Source of the DNA: JACKCP01 sp034007295
Lineage (GTDB): Bacteria; Desulfobacterota; Desulfobacteria; Desulfobacterales; JACKCP01
Direction of reading: 5' to 3'
DNA: 64,000 bases
Assembly (NCBI GenBank): GCA_034007295.1
Contig: JAVERC010000013.1
Span: 6,168-70,167 of the forward strand
The position numbers were made by a program, and so were the translations under genes. Positions 1-8,374 of this stretch are shown here, one piece after another (the first letter of the stretch is position 1; the number at the start of each line of letters is the position of its first letter). The notes below the pieces were generated by a model. That model saw nothing but the letters and a program-made list of their open reading frames with translations. It did no database searches and was not told the origin of the DNA.

Positions 1-215
1 AAATTGTTGGTTTTGATGAAAAGCAGACAAATGAAATTTTATTGGGAATCGAGGAGGCTGTTGTCAATGTAATTGAACACGCCTTTACGATAAGTGACGA
101 TGCTGTATTTGAACTTGTTTTACAGGAAACAGCCTTGGACTTCATCTTATGTACCGTTTTATGGATGAAGTATCCTTTGTCAATCTTGGCAAATCCGGAA
201 AAGAAACCTGTCTGA
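1..215 (+). pseudogene. GHKL (RsbW-like) ATPase N-terminal fragment, broken
   Basis: An open frame enters from the left edge and reads through EEAVVNVIEHAF, the N-box of the HATPase_c_2 (RsbW-type anti-sigma kinase) fold, then FELVLQET, and stops at TGA 213-215. The expected continuation (G1/G2 ATP-lid segment with D-x-G-x-PFD) is absent. The last piece of the fold (GLHLMYRFMDEV, then LIKYLG) lies in another frame that overlaps here and runs into the next ORF. I read this as one gene that lost about 30-35 codons and its reading frame near 130-150. The ATP-binding lid is missing, so the kinase is unlikely to work. The start lies outside the window. Confidence 0.6.
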
Positions 216-1300
216 TAAAATATCTGGGAAAAACTCCTGAAGCTGAAAAGCCTGATTTTGATGAAATAAGTGAGTCAGCCAAAAATCCAGCTGTTTTGCC
301 TTCTTATCAAATAAGGCAGATGCCGCCCCATGAAGCAGTAGAAGTATCTAAATGTGCATATATGTCCTATGGCTATACATATTCAAATGAGCATATTTAT
401 TTTCCCGAGCGTTTACGAAAGATGAACGAAACAGGTGAAATGGTTTCCTTTGTTGCAGTAAGCAGTGAAAATGAAATCATTGGCCATACTGCTGTTCTTT
501 TTGAAGAAGAAGACCGCTTTTTGGCAGGTATTGATGATGCTTTTGTAAAACCTGAATATCGTGGAACAGGATGTTTGAACAAACTTGCTGTAGCAGTGTT
601 TGACTGGTTTGAGGCCAATAAAATTAAAGGTACATATGTCTGGGCCGTAACAAGCCATGTTTATTCCCAGAAAGAGTCTTTTAAGTTTGGTTTCAGGGAT
701 ACTGCCATTTGTATTTCTTCTGAGCTTCCCTTGAAATTTAAAGGGATTGAAGAACAAGCAGCACAAAGGGAAAGCTGTATTATATTATTTCAGTATCTTG
801 GAGAAACAGATACTGTAAAAATATATGCACCTTTGCATCACAGGGATATCCTCACTGAAATTTACAAAAGCCTTGGTGTTAAAACAGAAATTATTTCTGA
901 CAATACTTTAAATGAAATGCCTGAAGAAGAAACTGTCTTAGAGTTGAAATATGATCCTTGCATCAATGCTTTCATGACCATAAGAAAATATGGCAGAAAT
1001 GTTATCCATGATGTAAGCCGCATGCTCAAAGATTTATGTCTGGAAAAAATAGAAACGATTTTTCTTTTCCTTCCCCTAAACAACACTTATACAGCTCAGT
1101 TAACTCCGGATTTTGAAAAAATGGGATTTTTCTTCAGCGGAATAATGCCTGGTTCAAATGGCCGGGATCGTCTGATTCTTCAGTATTTGAACAACCAGAG
1201 GATAGATTATGAAAAAATTCACATAAACAGTGACACAGGGAAAAAAATTCTTGAATATATTAAAAAACTAGATCCAAGTCAGGCAGTGCAGTCCAGGTGA
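149..1300 (+). CDS. GNAT acetyltransferase with C-terminal remnant of a GHKL ATPase domain
   Basis: Residues 1-30 (RFMDEVSFVNLGKSGKE) match the last strand and helix of a HATPase_c_2 domain. Residues about 50-200 form a GNAT domain with acetyl-CoA motif A at VKPEYRGTGCLNKL (R-x-x-G-x-G/C type). The C-terminal third has no family I recognise. No ribosome-binding site precedes ATG 149, so this is more likely the 3' part of a kinase-GNAT fusion disrupted at 130-150 than a complete gene. The fusion probably belonged to a partner-switching regulatory operon with the transporter that follows 42 nt downstream. The acetylation substrate is unknown. Confidence 0.6.
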   Translation: MYRFMDEVSFVNLGKSGKETCLIKYLGKTPEAEKPDFDEISESAKNPAVLPSYQIRQMPPHEAVEVSKCAYMSYGYTYSNEHIYFPERLRKMNETGEMVSFVAVSSENEIIGHTAVLFEEEDRFLAGIDDAFVKPEYRGTGCLNKLAVAVFDWFEANKIKGTYVWAVTSHVYSQKESFKFGFRDTAICISSELPLKFKGIEEQAAQRESCIILFQYLGETDTVKIYAPLHHRDILTEIYKSLGVKTEIISDNTLNEMPEEETVLELKYDPCINAFMTIRKYGRNVIHDVSRMLKDLCLEKIETIFLFLPLNNTYTAQLTPDFEKMGFFFSGIMPGSNGRDRLILQYLNNQRIDYEKIHINSDTGKKILEYIKKLDPSQAVQSR

Positions 1301-1342
1301 TAAGCATGGCAAAAATTTTAAGTGTCCTGGAGAGAAAAATAT

Positions 1343-3163
1343 ATGTTTAAACTAAATATTGGCCCCGCTGTGCAGCCAGGTGACAGACATCGGCTAAGTT
1401 TGATGATTCCGGTGTTTTTTTCACTTGGAGTCGGAGAAGTGCTTGGGATAAGCTCTGCCACCTCTATCTTTATTGTACGCTATGGAGTAGAACACCTGCC
1501 CTTAATGTATGTGATTCAGGCTGCAGGTCTTTTGCTGACTTCCCTTGTTATTGCCGACCTGTCAGGAAGGATGAAACGCCCAAGACTTCTTCGTCTTATC
1601 TACGGAACAATAACTGGTATGGTTATGGTTAATGGAACACTGCTTATTTTTTCAAAATTTACTTCTTATGATCTTTGGCCGGTTTTTTATCCAATACTTC
1701 TTGTAAGTACAATGGTTATCTATTTCCAGCTTGCTCCCCTGATCTGGCTGATTGCTCTGGATATATGTCCTACCCAGCAGGCAAAACGTTTGTTTCCTGT
1801 TCTTGCAGGTTCAAGCACCATTGGCTGCATTGCTGCGGGGATTACGGGTAAATTGCTTGCTCCTGCCGGAGTTGAAATTATTTATTTTTTATGGACATTT
1901 TTTTTGATTGGAGGGGGGAGTTTTCTATTTAAAACCATCAAATACTATGTTGTTCCCCTTGAGTCAGAAACCAAAGAAGAAACATCAGATTTAAAAAGCA
2001 ATATATCAAGCATATTTGGTTCAAAGTTTTTACTGGGTACTCTTGGCCTTTTAACCCTTATTATGACCTTGTTTTTTGTTATGGATTACCAGTTTAATAC
2101 AGTTGCATTGCTTTTTTACGGCAATGAAGCAAAGCTTGCCGGATTTATGGCCGTGTTTTTAGCTGTATCAAATGCTGTTGCAGTTGTAATTGAACTTGGA
2201 TTTTTAAGCCGTATCATGTCCCGTCTTGGAGTAGGTAATGTTTTGCTTCTTGTAACATCCGGCTTATGCTTTTCCTTTGTACTGATGATTTTATTTGCAA
2301 CAGGACCTCTTGCCCTTGGAGCAGTTTTTATAAGCTATTTAACCATTAAAATCATGGTTAATGTTCTTGGAGAACCTTCTTACCAGCTGTTGTTCAAGGT
2401 GATTCCTTCAAAAGAAAGGGACGGAGTCCGTTTTTTAGTTGAAGCATTATTTGTTTTATTAGGCATGATTTTTGGAGCTGCTTTTTCATGGATGCATTCC
2501 AATGGGATTTTTTCCTTGAAAACCATGTCTTTACTTGCACTTTTACTTTCTTCAATGACATTTTACATTGCCTGGAAAACAAGGCAGTTATATCTTGATG
2601 AATTGATAAAATGTATTGCCTTTGGTGTTCAGGATTTAAAAGAAGAGGCAGACTCTCTTATAGGCAGGTTTCTTCCTGAAACTTTTGTATCCAGACTTTT
2701 TTCTTTGCTGCATCATCCAGATGACCGAAAAAGAACCCTTGCACTTGAAATGGCACAGCATCTTGAGCCAGTAACTCTTGCACCATGGATTGAGGGGTTG
2801 ATTCATGATTCCTGTGTTGATGTGCGGATAAGTGCCATAAAGTATTGCATGCACCTCGATAAAAAACATTATAATCAAGATATTGTACTGGCCTGCCTGA
2901 CTGATGATGTTCCAGAAGTTCGTGCTGCTGTTATTAGCATATTGCCTTATATGAATATTGGACCTGACAGGCTCTATGATGCACTTGAAGATCGTTTCAC
3001 CTGTAAGTGCAGAGGTTATTTAGGTGAGGCATCGGTTTTAACTATTGATGTTTGTGATATAAAACGGTTGTGCAGCCTGTATCCCGGCATTGCTCAAGGT
3101 TTGATTAAATCAATGAGCCAGAGGATAAGAAAACTTGAACAAATGATTATAACAATGGCATGA
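1343..3163 (+). CDS. Npt1/NTT-like MFS transporter with HEAT repeats and a vestigial cNMP-binding tail
   Basis: A 606-residue membrane protein with about 12 hydrophobic segments in residues 15-430. The segment IWLIALDICPTQQAKRLFP resembles the nucleotide-transporter (Npt1/Npt2) branch of the major facilitator superfamily. A soluble tail (about 450-560) has HEAT-like helices (HPDDRKRTLALEMAQHL; DSCVDVRISAIKYC; DDVPEVRAAVISIL). The last 45 residues (LTIDVCDIKRLCSLYPGIA through SQRIRKLE) look like only the end of a cyclic-nucleotide-binding domain, with the beta-roll missing. ATG 1343 has GGAGAG 8 nt upstream and is preferred to an in-frame GTG at 1322. The transported substrate cannot be told from sequence. 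Confidence 0.65.
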   Translation: MFKLNIGPAVQPGDRHRLSLMIPVFFSLGVGEVLGISSATSIFIVRYGVEHLPLMYVIQAAGLLLTSLVIADLSGRMKRPRLLRLIYGTITGMVMVNGTLLIFSKFTSYDLWPVFYPILLVSTMVIYFQLAPLIWLIALDICPTQQAKRLFPVLAGSSTIGCIAAGITGKLLAPAGVEIIYFLWTFFLIGGGSFLFKTIKYYVVPLESETKEETSDLKSNISSIFGSKFLLGTLGLLTLIMTLFFVMDYQFNTVALLFYGNEAKLAGFMAVFLAVSNAVAVVIELGFLSRIMSRLGVGNVLLLVTSGLCFSFVLMILFATGPLALGAVFISYLTIKIMVNVLGEPSYQLLFKVIPSKERDGVRFLVEALFVLLGMIFGAAFSWMHSNGIFSLKTMSLLALLLSSMTFYIAWKTRQLYLDELIKCIAFGVQDLKEEADSLIGRFLPETFVSRLFSLLHHPDDRKRTLALEMAQHLEPVTLAPWIEGLIHDSCVDVRISAIKYCMHLDKKHYNQDIVLACLTDDVPEVRAAVISILPYMNIGPDRLYDALEDRFTCKCRGYLGEASVLTIDVCDIKRLCSLYPGIAQGLIKSMSQRIRKLEQMIITMA

Positions 3164-3187
3164 CGGATTTTGGGCTGAAGTTAAATA

Positions 3188-3289
3188 AAGCAAATTTGGA
3201 AAGCCCGCACGGTTTCATATTTTTAAATATAATAAGCTGTATTCATTGCGTATTTGTTAATATAAAAATATGAAACTCTCAATTCAGGT
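3188..3289 (+). repeat. Dispersed TIR/hairpin repeat, family 1, copy A (left half missing)
   Basis: Matches the right half of two longer copies at 50334-50530 and 54172-54369: AGCAAATTTGGAAAGCCCGC, then GTTTCATATTTTTAAAT, an AT-rich loop, the complementary AAAATATGAAAC, and the terminal CTCTCAATTCAGGT. The left hairpin and left terminal repeat are absent. It sits just after the transporter stop, where its AT-rich hairpin could also end transcription. Confidence 0.75.
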
Positions 3290-3412
3290 TCAATTTTAAT
3301 TTGAATGATTAAAACTTTAAATTTTATAATTTGAATGTATTTTTTTTGTTGAACCAATATATTTTTATGCTATATATGAATAAGTGTTCAAATGATAATA
3401 TATTGGTGGATT

Positions 3413-4549
3413 ATGAATTTAGCTGTAGATATTTTAAAAGAATTTTTTTATTTTTTAATGGAAGCCTCTCCATACATGCTTCTTGGTTTTTTTGTGGCTG
3501 GACTTTTAAAAGCCTTTCTTCCAGATGATTTTGTAAAAAAACATATTGGATCAGGCAAAAAATCTGGAATCTTAAAAGCCTCTGCTTTTGGTATCCCAAT
3601 ACCTCTTTGCAGCTGCGGAGTTGTTCCAGCAGCTGCTGGAATAAGGAAACAGGGAGGAGGTAAAGGTTCTGTTGTGTCTTTTCTTGTTTCAACACCTGAA
3701 ACAGGAGTAGATTCAATTGCAATTACCTATGCAATGCTTGGGCCTGTGATGGCTGTTATAAGACCAACAGCAGCTTTTATTTCGGCTTTGTTTACAGGTT
3801 TTCTTGTACATTTTTTTGGGGGAGATAAAAATGATATTCAAGAGGGATTAAGTATTAAATCAAATTGTTCTTCTTGTTCCTGCTGCGGTCATTCTCATTC
3901 AGTCAATGAAAATAATTTTTCTAATTTAAAAAATCATAACCATTCATTTTTGGTTCAAAATAAAGAAAATTTTAATAATTCATGGTATTTGAAATTAAAA
4001 AACGCAATGAAGTTTGCTTTTATTGATCTTATTTCTGATATTTCTCTATGGTTTATAATTGGTGTTTTTTTTGCCGCAATTATATCTGTTTTTGTTACTC
4101 CGGAAATGGTTCAGGCAGTTTCAGATAAAAACAGGTTTTTTGTAATGGCTGCAATGCTTGGAGTTTCAATTCCTTTGTATGTATGTGCATCTTCTTCAAC
4201 TCCAATAGCAGCAGCTTTTTTAATGACAGGAGTTTCCCCTGGTTCAGCATTGATTTTTTTGCTGGCTGGACCTGCTACAAATGCGGCCTCATTTAGCATG
4301 ATCAGCAAAATCATTGGGAAAAGATCTGCAGTTATTTATTTGGTTGGAGTAATGGTTTCTTCTGTTATTTCTGGCATTGTTACTGACTGGATTTTTTTAA
4401 ACTGGCCTTTTTCAATTTTTACATCTTCTAATGAAACAATTTCAGAACCAGGATTTTATATAAAATTGATTTCAACAATAGTTTTGTCATTTTTTTTAGT
4501 TTATCCCTTTATTTCAAAAACTTTAAAAATGATAAAAAACAATAATTAA
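3413..4549 (+). CDS. SO_0444-family Cu/Zn efflux permease (DUF318/ArsP superfamily)
   Basis: An inner-membrane permease of 378 residues with two sets of hydrophobic helices. The family hallmark is GIPIPLCSCGVVPAAAG, with the two cysteines of the CSCG motif, followed by FLVSTPETGVDS; the second half has ASSSTPIAAAFL. A Cys/His-rich loop (SNCSSCSCCGHSHS, about 150-170) lies between the halves, as expected for a metal-handling member of this family. Start ATG 3413 follows GGTGG; an upstream in-frame ATG at 3392 has no ribosome-binding site. The gene stands alone between two repeat-rich gaps. Role: export of soft metals such as copper or zinc; the exact metal is inferred from family. Confidence 0.8.
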   Translation: MNLAVDILKEFFYFLMEASPYMLLGFFVAGLLKAFLPDDFVKKHIGSGKKSGILKASAFGIPIPLCSCGVVPAAAGIRKQGGGKGSVVSFLVSTPETGVDSIAITYAMLGPVMAVIRPTAAFISALFTGFLVHFFGGDKNDIQEGLSIKSNCSSCSCCGHSHSVNENNFSNLKNHNHSFLVQNKENFNNSWYLKLKNAMKFAFIDLISDISLWFIIGVFFAAIISVFVTPEMVQAVSDKNRFFVMAAMLGVSIPLYVCASSSTPIAAAFLMTGVSPGSALIFLLAGPATNAASFSMISKIIGKRSAVIYLVGVMVSSVISGIVTDWIFLNWPFSIFTSSNETISEPGFYIKLISTIVLSFFLVYPFISKTLKMIKNNN

Positions 4550-4601
4550 TAGGAAAAAAACAGTTTTAGCTTAGTCATATTTACAGTATGAAAAACTTTA
4601 A

Positions 4602-4690
4602 CCTGGCAAGGCAGGATTTGAACCTGCGATCTGCTGAAGAGATATTTTCTCCAACCCCGCTGCCAACTGCGACCATCAAGCCGGGCTTTT
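4602..4690 (-). pseudogene. tRNA-like remnant
   Basis: On the minus strand there is a good T-arm (GCAGG-TTCAAAT-CCTGC) and a good D-arm (TCGC-AGTTGGCA-GCGG with the conserved GG). The rest fails: the acceptor strands pair poorly (CCCGGC with GCCAGG plus unpaired bases), no 7-base anticodon loop has U33 with a 5-bp stem, and no CCA is encoded. It is either a decayed tRNA, perhaps an old integration scar, or a coincidental structure. Confidence 0.3.
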
Positions 4691-4975
4691 ATATAAATTT
4701 AACCTTTCCCATAACGAATGTCAACAATCTGAAACAGAGGAGATAAGGGGGTAAAAAAATATGAACTGGGATATTATTTCCAAAGATAAGGGCTGCTGAC
4801 TGGTACTTTGACAATCTTGATCCTGCTTGCTTATGACCTGGGTAAGGAATGAAGATAAGTGGATAAAGGTCCTTATTAACCTGGACTACAACATTGGTAA
4901 AAAATACCCTCTTTGTACAAACCATATTGTTACAAGCGGAATATCTCAAAATGAGAATATTGATGGAGCTGGAAT
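4691..4975 (+). other. Non-coding or decayed stretch
   Basis: A stretch with no convincing gene. Short frames (for example 4827-5036, plus strand) run into the repeat that starts at 4976, and I recognise no protein family in them. Base composition is somewhat less AT-rich than the flanks, as expected of a decayed coding fragment next to the tRNA-like remnant. Confidence 0.3.
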
Positions 4976-5109
4976 GATTGGCCGAAAACGAGAATTTTTT
5001 GTTCAGTTCAAGGAAGATGAAAAATTTAACCTTTAGGATACATTAAGTATTTTGAGGATTAAATTTTGAATCTGACTTAAGAATGGACAAAAAAGGCCGT
5101 TTTCGTTCA
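4976..5109 (+). repeat. Dispersed repeat family 2, copy 1 (full length)
   Basis: Begins GATTGGCCGAAAACGAGAAT and ends AAAAAGGCCGTTTTCGTTCA, so the ends carry inverted GGCCGAAAACG-like sequences (CGAAAACG against CGTTTTCG). The interior (AAAAATTTAACCTTTAGGAT, then GGATTAAATTTTGAATCTGA) is nearly identical to 13477-13604. The rest of the gap to 5392 is AT-rich with no gene visible. Confidence 0.8.
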
Positions 5110-5392
5110 ACAATTATTTAGGAAATGGCCAAAAAGATATTTTTGTGCATTTCAAAATTAAGATTAAAATGATTTAAAAATTAAATATTTTTTTTAATAA
5201 TTTAATTTGAATTTGTAAACTAAGTTTATATAAAAATTTATATTGATTTTAGATAGATAGGCAATGTATTATATAAAGAATCAATTTTATATAACATGTA
5301 TTCAATTTTCATTTCTGATGTTTTGTCATATTTCCCAATTTTCATGCGATTAGTGTTAAGTTGCTACTTTTTATTAAAAAAAGGAGGGCATT

Positions 5393-5746
5393 ATGAATTT
5401 AGAAAATTATGAAAAAAATGAGAGGAGAAAAGTGTGCTTCAGAAATGAGCAGGGTGGGTATTTTGTTTATGATGAAAGGGATAAAAGAAGAATGAATTTC
5501 CATGAGTCTTTTACATTTAGAAGAAATCTTGATGGGGAGATATATAAGGCAAAGGTTTTTGATATTTCAAACCATGGAATGAGTTTTATCTCAGATTATC
5601 CTTTTTTAAAAGGAACTACACTTTATTTTTCCAGTGGTGATAAAATTGCTGAAGATTATGAAAAGGGAAGTGTTGTGTGGGCAAAATTTTATCAGCCTTT
5701 TTCTTCAAGATATCCAAGATATAGAATAGGAGTTGAATTTGATTGA
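5393..5746 (+). CDS. PilZ-domain protein
   Basis: A 117-residue cytosolic protein made of a single PilZ-like domain. The c-di-GMP-binding signature is partly visible: an Arg-rich start (DKRRMNF, TFRRN) and the D/N-x-S-x-x-G motif as DISNHG at about residue 60. Its end (RYPRYRIGVEFD) is typical of the family. AGGAGG precedes ATG 5393 at good spacing. Three GGDEF proteins are encoded in this window, so it may report c-di-GMP level, but its binding partner is unknown. Confidence 0.75.
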   Translation: MNLENYEKNERRKVCFRNEQGGYFVYDERDKRRMNFHESFTFRRNLDGEIYKAKVFDISNHGMSFISDYPFLKGTTLYFSSGDKIAEDYEKGSVVWAKFYQPFSSRYPRYRIGVEFD

Positions 5747-5765
5747 TTATTTTGATTTTCAGATT

Positions 5766-5794
5766 AAAACAGGGCCAAAAAAAGACCCTGTTTT
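5766..5794. terminator. Bidirectional intrinsic terminator
   Basis: AAAACAGGG, an A-rich loop, CCCTGTTTT: a 9-bp stem with T-runs on both strands, between the convergent PilZ and DUF4288 genes. Confidence 0.8.
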
Positions 5795-6116
5795 AATTGA
5801 TATTTCGCTGGCTCTCGTTTCCAGTATCAAAAAATGAATCAAGATAATCTTTTGTATTTTTTTCAGATTTTCTCATAAGAGAAAATACCTCGCTTCCATT
5901 TTTAATTTCATTTGTCATAAGATGAAAACTCTGCGAAAGTCCTGTATATACGCAATTGATTTCTCCAGCATATTTTTTTGCCTCATTTTCTGCCATCATC
6001 ATAGCTTCCTCAAATGAGGATGTTTCCCAAACAGTTATTCTTTCTTCATAAATAAATTTACCTAATAAATCTTTGTGTTTAAATATACATCTTACAGAAT
6101 AAAGTTCTTTTGTCAT
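5793..6116 (-). CDS. DUF4288-like protein
   Basis: A 107-residue soluble protein. YSVRCIFKHK near the start, YEERITVWETSSFEEAMMMAE and the following NEAKKYA fit the DUF4288 pattern (short alpha/beta domain with a Y-E-E-R strand and an A-x-x-x-A-E helix). The function of the family is not known. It follows the degenerate GGDEF gene by 12 nt on the same strand, so the two are probably co-transcribed. Confidence 0.6.
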   Translation of the reverse strand: MTKELYSVRCIFKHKDLLGKFIYEERITVWETSSFEEAMMMAENEAKKYAGEINCVYTGLSQSFHLMTNEIKNGSEVFSLMRKSEKNTKDYLDSFFDTGNESQRNIN

Positions 6117-6128
6117 TTTGTTTCCTCA

Positions 6129-7298
6129 CTAAAAAAAGACTGCTTCACTTGTTGATTTGTACTTGGATTGGGACAATGCGTTTTTTGCATGCTCAAAAAG
6201 TGCAAGAGGTTCTTTTTCATTTTCAAGGCAGGCTATACCTGTTGAAATTGTTATTTTTATTTTTTTATTTTTAAATTTATATGTTTTTTTGGAAGTTTTT
6301 TCAATAAGTCGTTGGGCAAGTGAAAAAGCACCGTATTCATCAGTTGAAGGAAGGATAAAGCTGAATTCATTATTAGAAGTTCTTTCTACATAATCTCCTG
6401 CCGGGCGTATTTCATTTTGGCATGATATTAAAAATTCATCTGAAATTAATTTAGCTGTTTTATCTCCGAGATTTTCTCTGATTTTGTCAAATTTGTTTAT
6501 TTCTGCTACAAGAACAGATAGTTCACTTGAATATCTTTTGCTTCTGTAAAATTCATCATTAAGATGAATTGAAAATGATTTTATTCCATCTTCTGATAGG
6601 GTTTTCATGGCAGGCATATGTAATATGTTGTTTTCCTGCACTTTTTCATATTCTATTTTATCTTTTGTAATATCTTTTTTTAATTTGTCCATTCCATTTT
6701 CCAGAAAATAAGCTTTTCGCAATAATCTGGAAATTTTGATATATGAGAAAAAACCTCCAATGTTTGAAACTAATAAAATTGTTGAAATGGTTAAAACCTG
6801 ATTTTGGGAGATATTGTTATAATAATAATTTGCTAAAATAAAAATAACAGCTGAACTTATGCAGCCAAAGGCTATGAGCCAGATTTTAAAATTATAAAAA
6901 AAATAAAAAAAGGCTGTTAAAAGTACAATAGCTGAAAGATATATCCCTGTGGTATCATTTTTTATAACATTTTCGGCAGTTATATATAAGCTAGTAGAAA
7001 TTATGAACACAGATGTAATAAGTGAAGATGACATTATAAGTGACTGAGTTAGGTTAAAAAGTATCAAAAATACACCGCTGAGAAAGACCATGGATTTCAG
7101 GGTCAGAAGAACTATAAAATCATCTGTTAAATTAAAAAGAATTATTTTTTTGAAATCAATTGAAAATGACGCGACAATTATCAATAAAGTTATAAAAATT
7201 ATTGGCCTTATTTGTTTGGGCCAAGTTGAAATCAAAAAATTGTTTTCAAGTTTATTGTTAATAAATTCGCCATTTAGAGAAATAAGTTTATTTTCCAA
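6129..7298 (-). CDS. Membrane protein with degenerate GGDEF domain
   Basis: A 389-residue protein with about six membrane segments in residues 25-190, a short linker, then a GGDEF-fold domain (about 240-385). The signature loop reads SNNEF instead of GG(D/E)EF, and the metal-binding D of the usual F-D-x-D-x-F-K is replaced (VAEINKFDKI). Diguanylate cyclase activity is therefore unlikely; such domains usually act as receptors or scaffolds. The conserved TISTGIA strand and the A-K-x-A-L-x-x-S/A-K helix confirm the fold. It is the first gene of a two-gene operon with DUF4288. Confidence 0.75.
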   Translation of the reverse strand: MENKLISLNGEFINNKLENNFLISTWPKQIRPIIFITLLIIVASFSIDFKKIILFNLTDDFIVLLTLKSMVFLSGVFLILFNLTQSLIMSSSLITSVFIISTSLYITAENVIKNDTTGIYLSAIVLLTAFFYFFYNFKIWLIAFGCISSAVIFILANYYYNNISQNQVLTISTILLVSNIGGFFSYIKISRLLRKAYFLENGMDKLKKDITKDKIEYEKVQENNILHMPAMKTLSEDGIKSFSIHLNDEFYRSKRYSSELSVLVAEINKFDKIRENLGDKTAKLISDEFLISCQNEIRPAGDYVERTSNNEFSFILPSTDEYGAFSLAQRLIEKTSKKTYKFKNKKIKITISTGIACLENEKEPLALFEHAKNALSQSKYKSTSEAVFF

Positions 7299-7456
7299 GA
7301 CTGTAAGCTCCTATGATAATATTGAAATTAATTCTTTTTTTGCAAAAAACATGAATCAATCAAATTTACCCTTTTAAAGATAAAAAAGGCTTAAATTGTA
7401 CAAAAAAGGCCAGACTTTCAGTTTTGTTAGACTAATATTAGGTAAATAAAATTATT

Positions 7457-7526
7457 TTATCAAACTAAAGTCAGATAAATTTTTATATTTATAATTTGTA
7501 ATTTGAAAATTAACTTAGTTTGATAA
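7457..7526. repeat. Long-spaced inverted repeat in intergenic region
   Basis: TTATCAAACTAA (7457-7468) is repeated exactly as its reverse complement at 7515-7526, separated by 46 nt of AT-rich sequence. It lies between the thioesterase stop and the GGDEF start (both minus strand). It could be a transcript-end hairpin or paired operator sites. The rest of the 7299-7605 gap shows nothing else. Confidence 0.6.
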
Positions 7527-7605
7527 ACAATGTTTTTTTAAATGGTTATAGTATACTTAAATTTTATAAAATATCAAATATTGAATGTGAGTTTTGATGT
7601 TTTAT

Positions 7606-8007
7606 TTATTCAAAAACAGGTATTTTAGAAAGAATTGACTTTATTTCACCCTCAATTTTAACTGGTTTGCCTGATTTATCTGCAACAACAAAAGTAACAT
7701 CAGCCTGTGCTATAATTTCATTTGAATTTTTTTTTACAATCTGCTGGCGAAATGCTGCACTTTTATTCCCAAATTTTAAAAGCCCTGATTTTACAATTAT
7801 AATATCATGGATTTTGGCCTGGCCCATGTAGGAAAGATTTATATTTACAACAAAAAAAGAGTATTTGCTTCCTGAAAAAAAATGATCTGGAAGATGATCC
7901 TCAAAAAGCTGCCATCTTCCTTCTTCAAAAAATTCCAGATATCTGGCGTTATTAACATGGCTGTAAAAATCTACATGATATCCTCTTATTTTGATTTCTG
8001 GTTCCAT
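7606..8007 (-). CDS. Acyl-CoA thioesterase, 4HBT (YbgC/FadM-like) family
   Basis: A 133-residue hotdog-fold thioesterase. The catalytic-region motif is HVDFYSHVNNARYLEFFEEG, with the Asp and the HVNN pattern of the 4-hydroxybenzoyl-CoA thioesterase group. It hydrolyses acyl-CoA thioesters; the chain specificity cannot be read. I place the start at ATG 8007 because GGGGAAG lies just upstream; the in-frame TTG at 8019 would overlap that ribosome-binding site. It is downstream of the Smr gene on the same strand with a gap of about 80 nt. Confidence 0.8.
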   Translation of the reverse strand: MEPEIKIRGYHVDFYSHVNNARYLEFFEEGRWQLFEDHLPDHFFSGSKYSFFVVNINLSYMGQAKIHDIIIVKSGLLKFGNKSAAFRQQIVKKNSNEIIAQADVTFVVADKSGKPVKIEGEIKSILSKIPVFE

Positions 8008-8086
8008 TTTCTTCCCCAAATAAAAAGGTTTTTAATTAAAAATTAATTTGAAAACAAAAATTTTGTAAGTTTTAAAATTAAAAAAA

Positions 8087-8374
8087 TTATTCTTTTTTTA
8101 ACTCAGCAATTGAAGCACCCCAAAAACCTGATGATGGTGAAGCTGTTTTAAAACTTTTTACATAAGGATTATTTTTTAGTATTTTTTCGACTCTTTTTTT
8201 TAAAATCCCTTTTCCTTTGCCGTGAATAATTCTCACTTCAAGTATATTTTGTTTTACGCACTGATAAATGTATTCATTAACAAGCTCATCAACTTCTTTT
8301 GGATTGAAATTGTGAAGGTCAAGTTCATTTGTAATTTCAATATTAACAGGTTTATTTAAGTAAAAATTTTCCAT
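8087..8374 (-). CDS. Smr-domain protein
   Basis: A 95-residue stand-alone Smr domain (MutS2 C-terminal type). The motifs LDLH at about residue 19 and IIHGKGKGILK at about 49-59 are the conserved nucleic-acid-cleaving or binding elements of the family. It overlaps the 3' end of the IspH-UbiA gene by 19 nt, so translation is probably coupled. Stand-alone Smr proteins are usually nucleases acting on branched DNA or stalled mRNA; which applies here is unknown. Confidence 0.8.
   Translation of the reverse strand: MENFYLNKPVNIEITNELDLHNFNPKEVDELVNEYIYQCVKQNILEVRIIHGKGKGILKKRVEKILKNNPYVKSFKTASPSSGFWGASIAELKKE

Noticed and set aside
4689..5036. Two overlapping small ORFs (86 codons minus, 69 codons plus)
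   Set aside because: Neither has a recognisable domain or good ribosome-binding site, and the plus frame ends inside repeat family 2.
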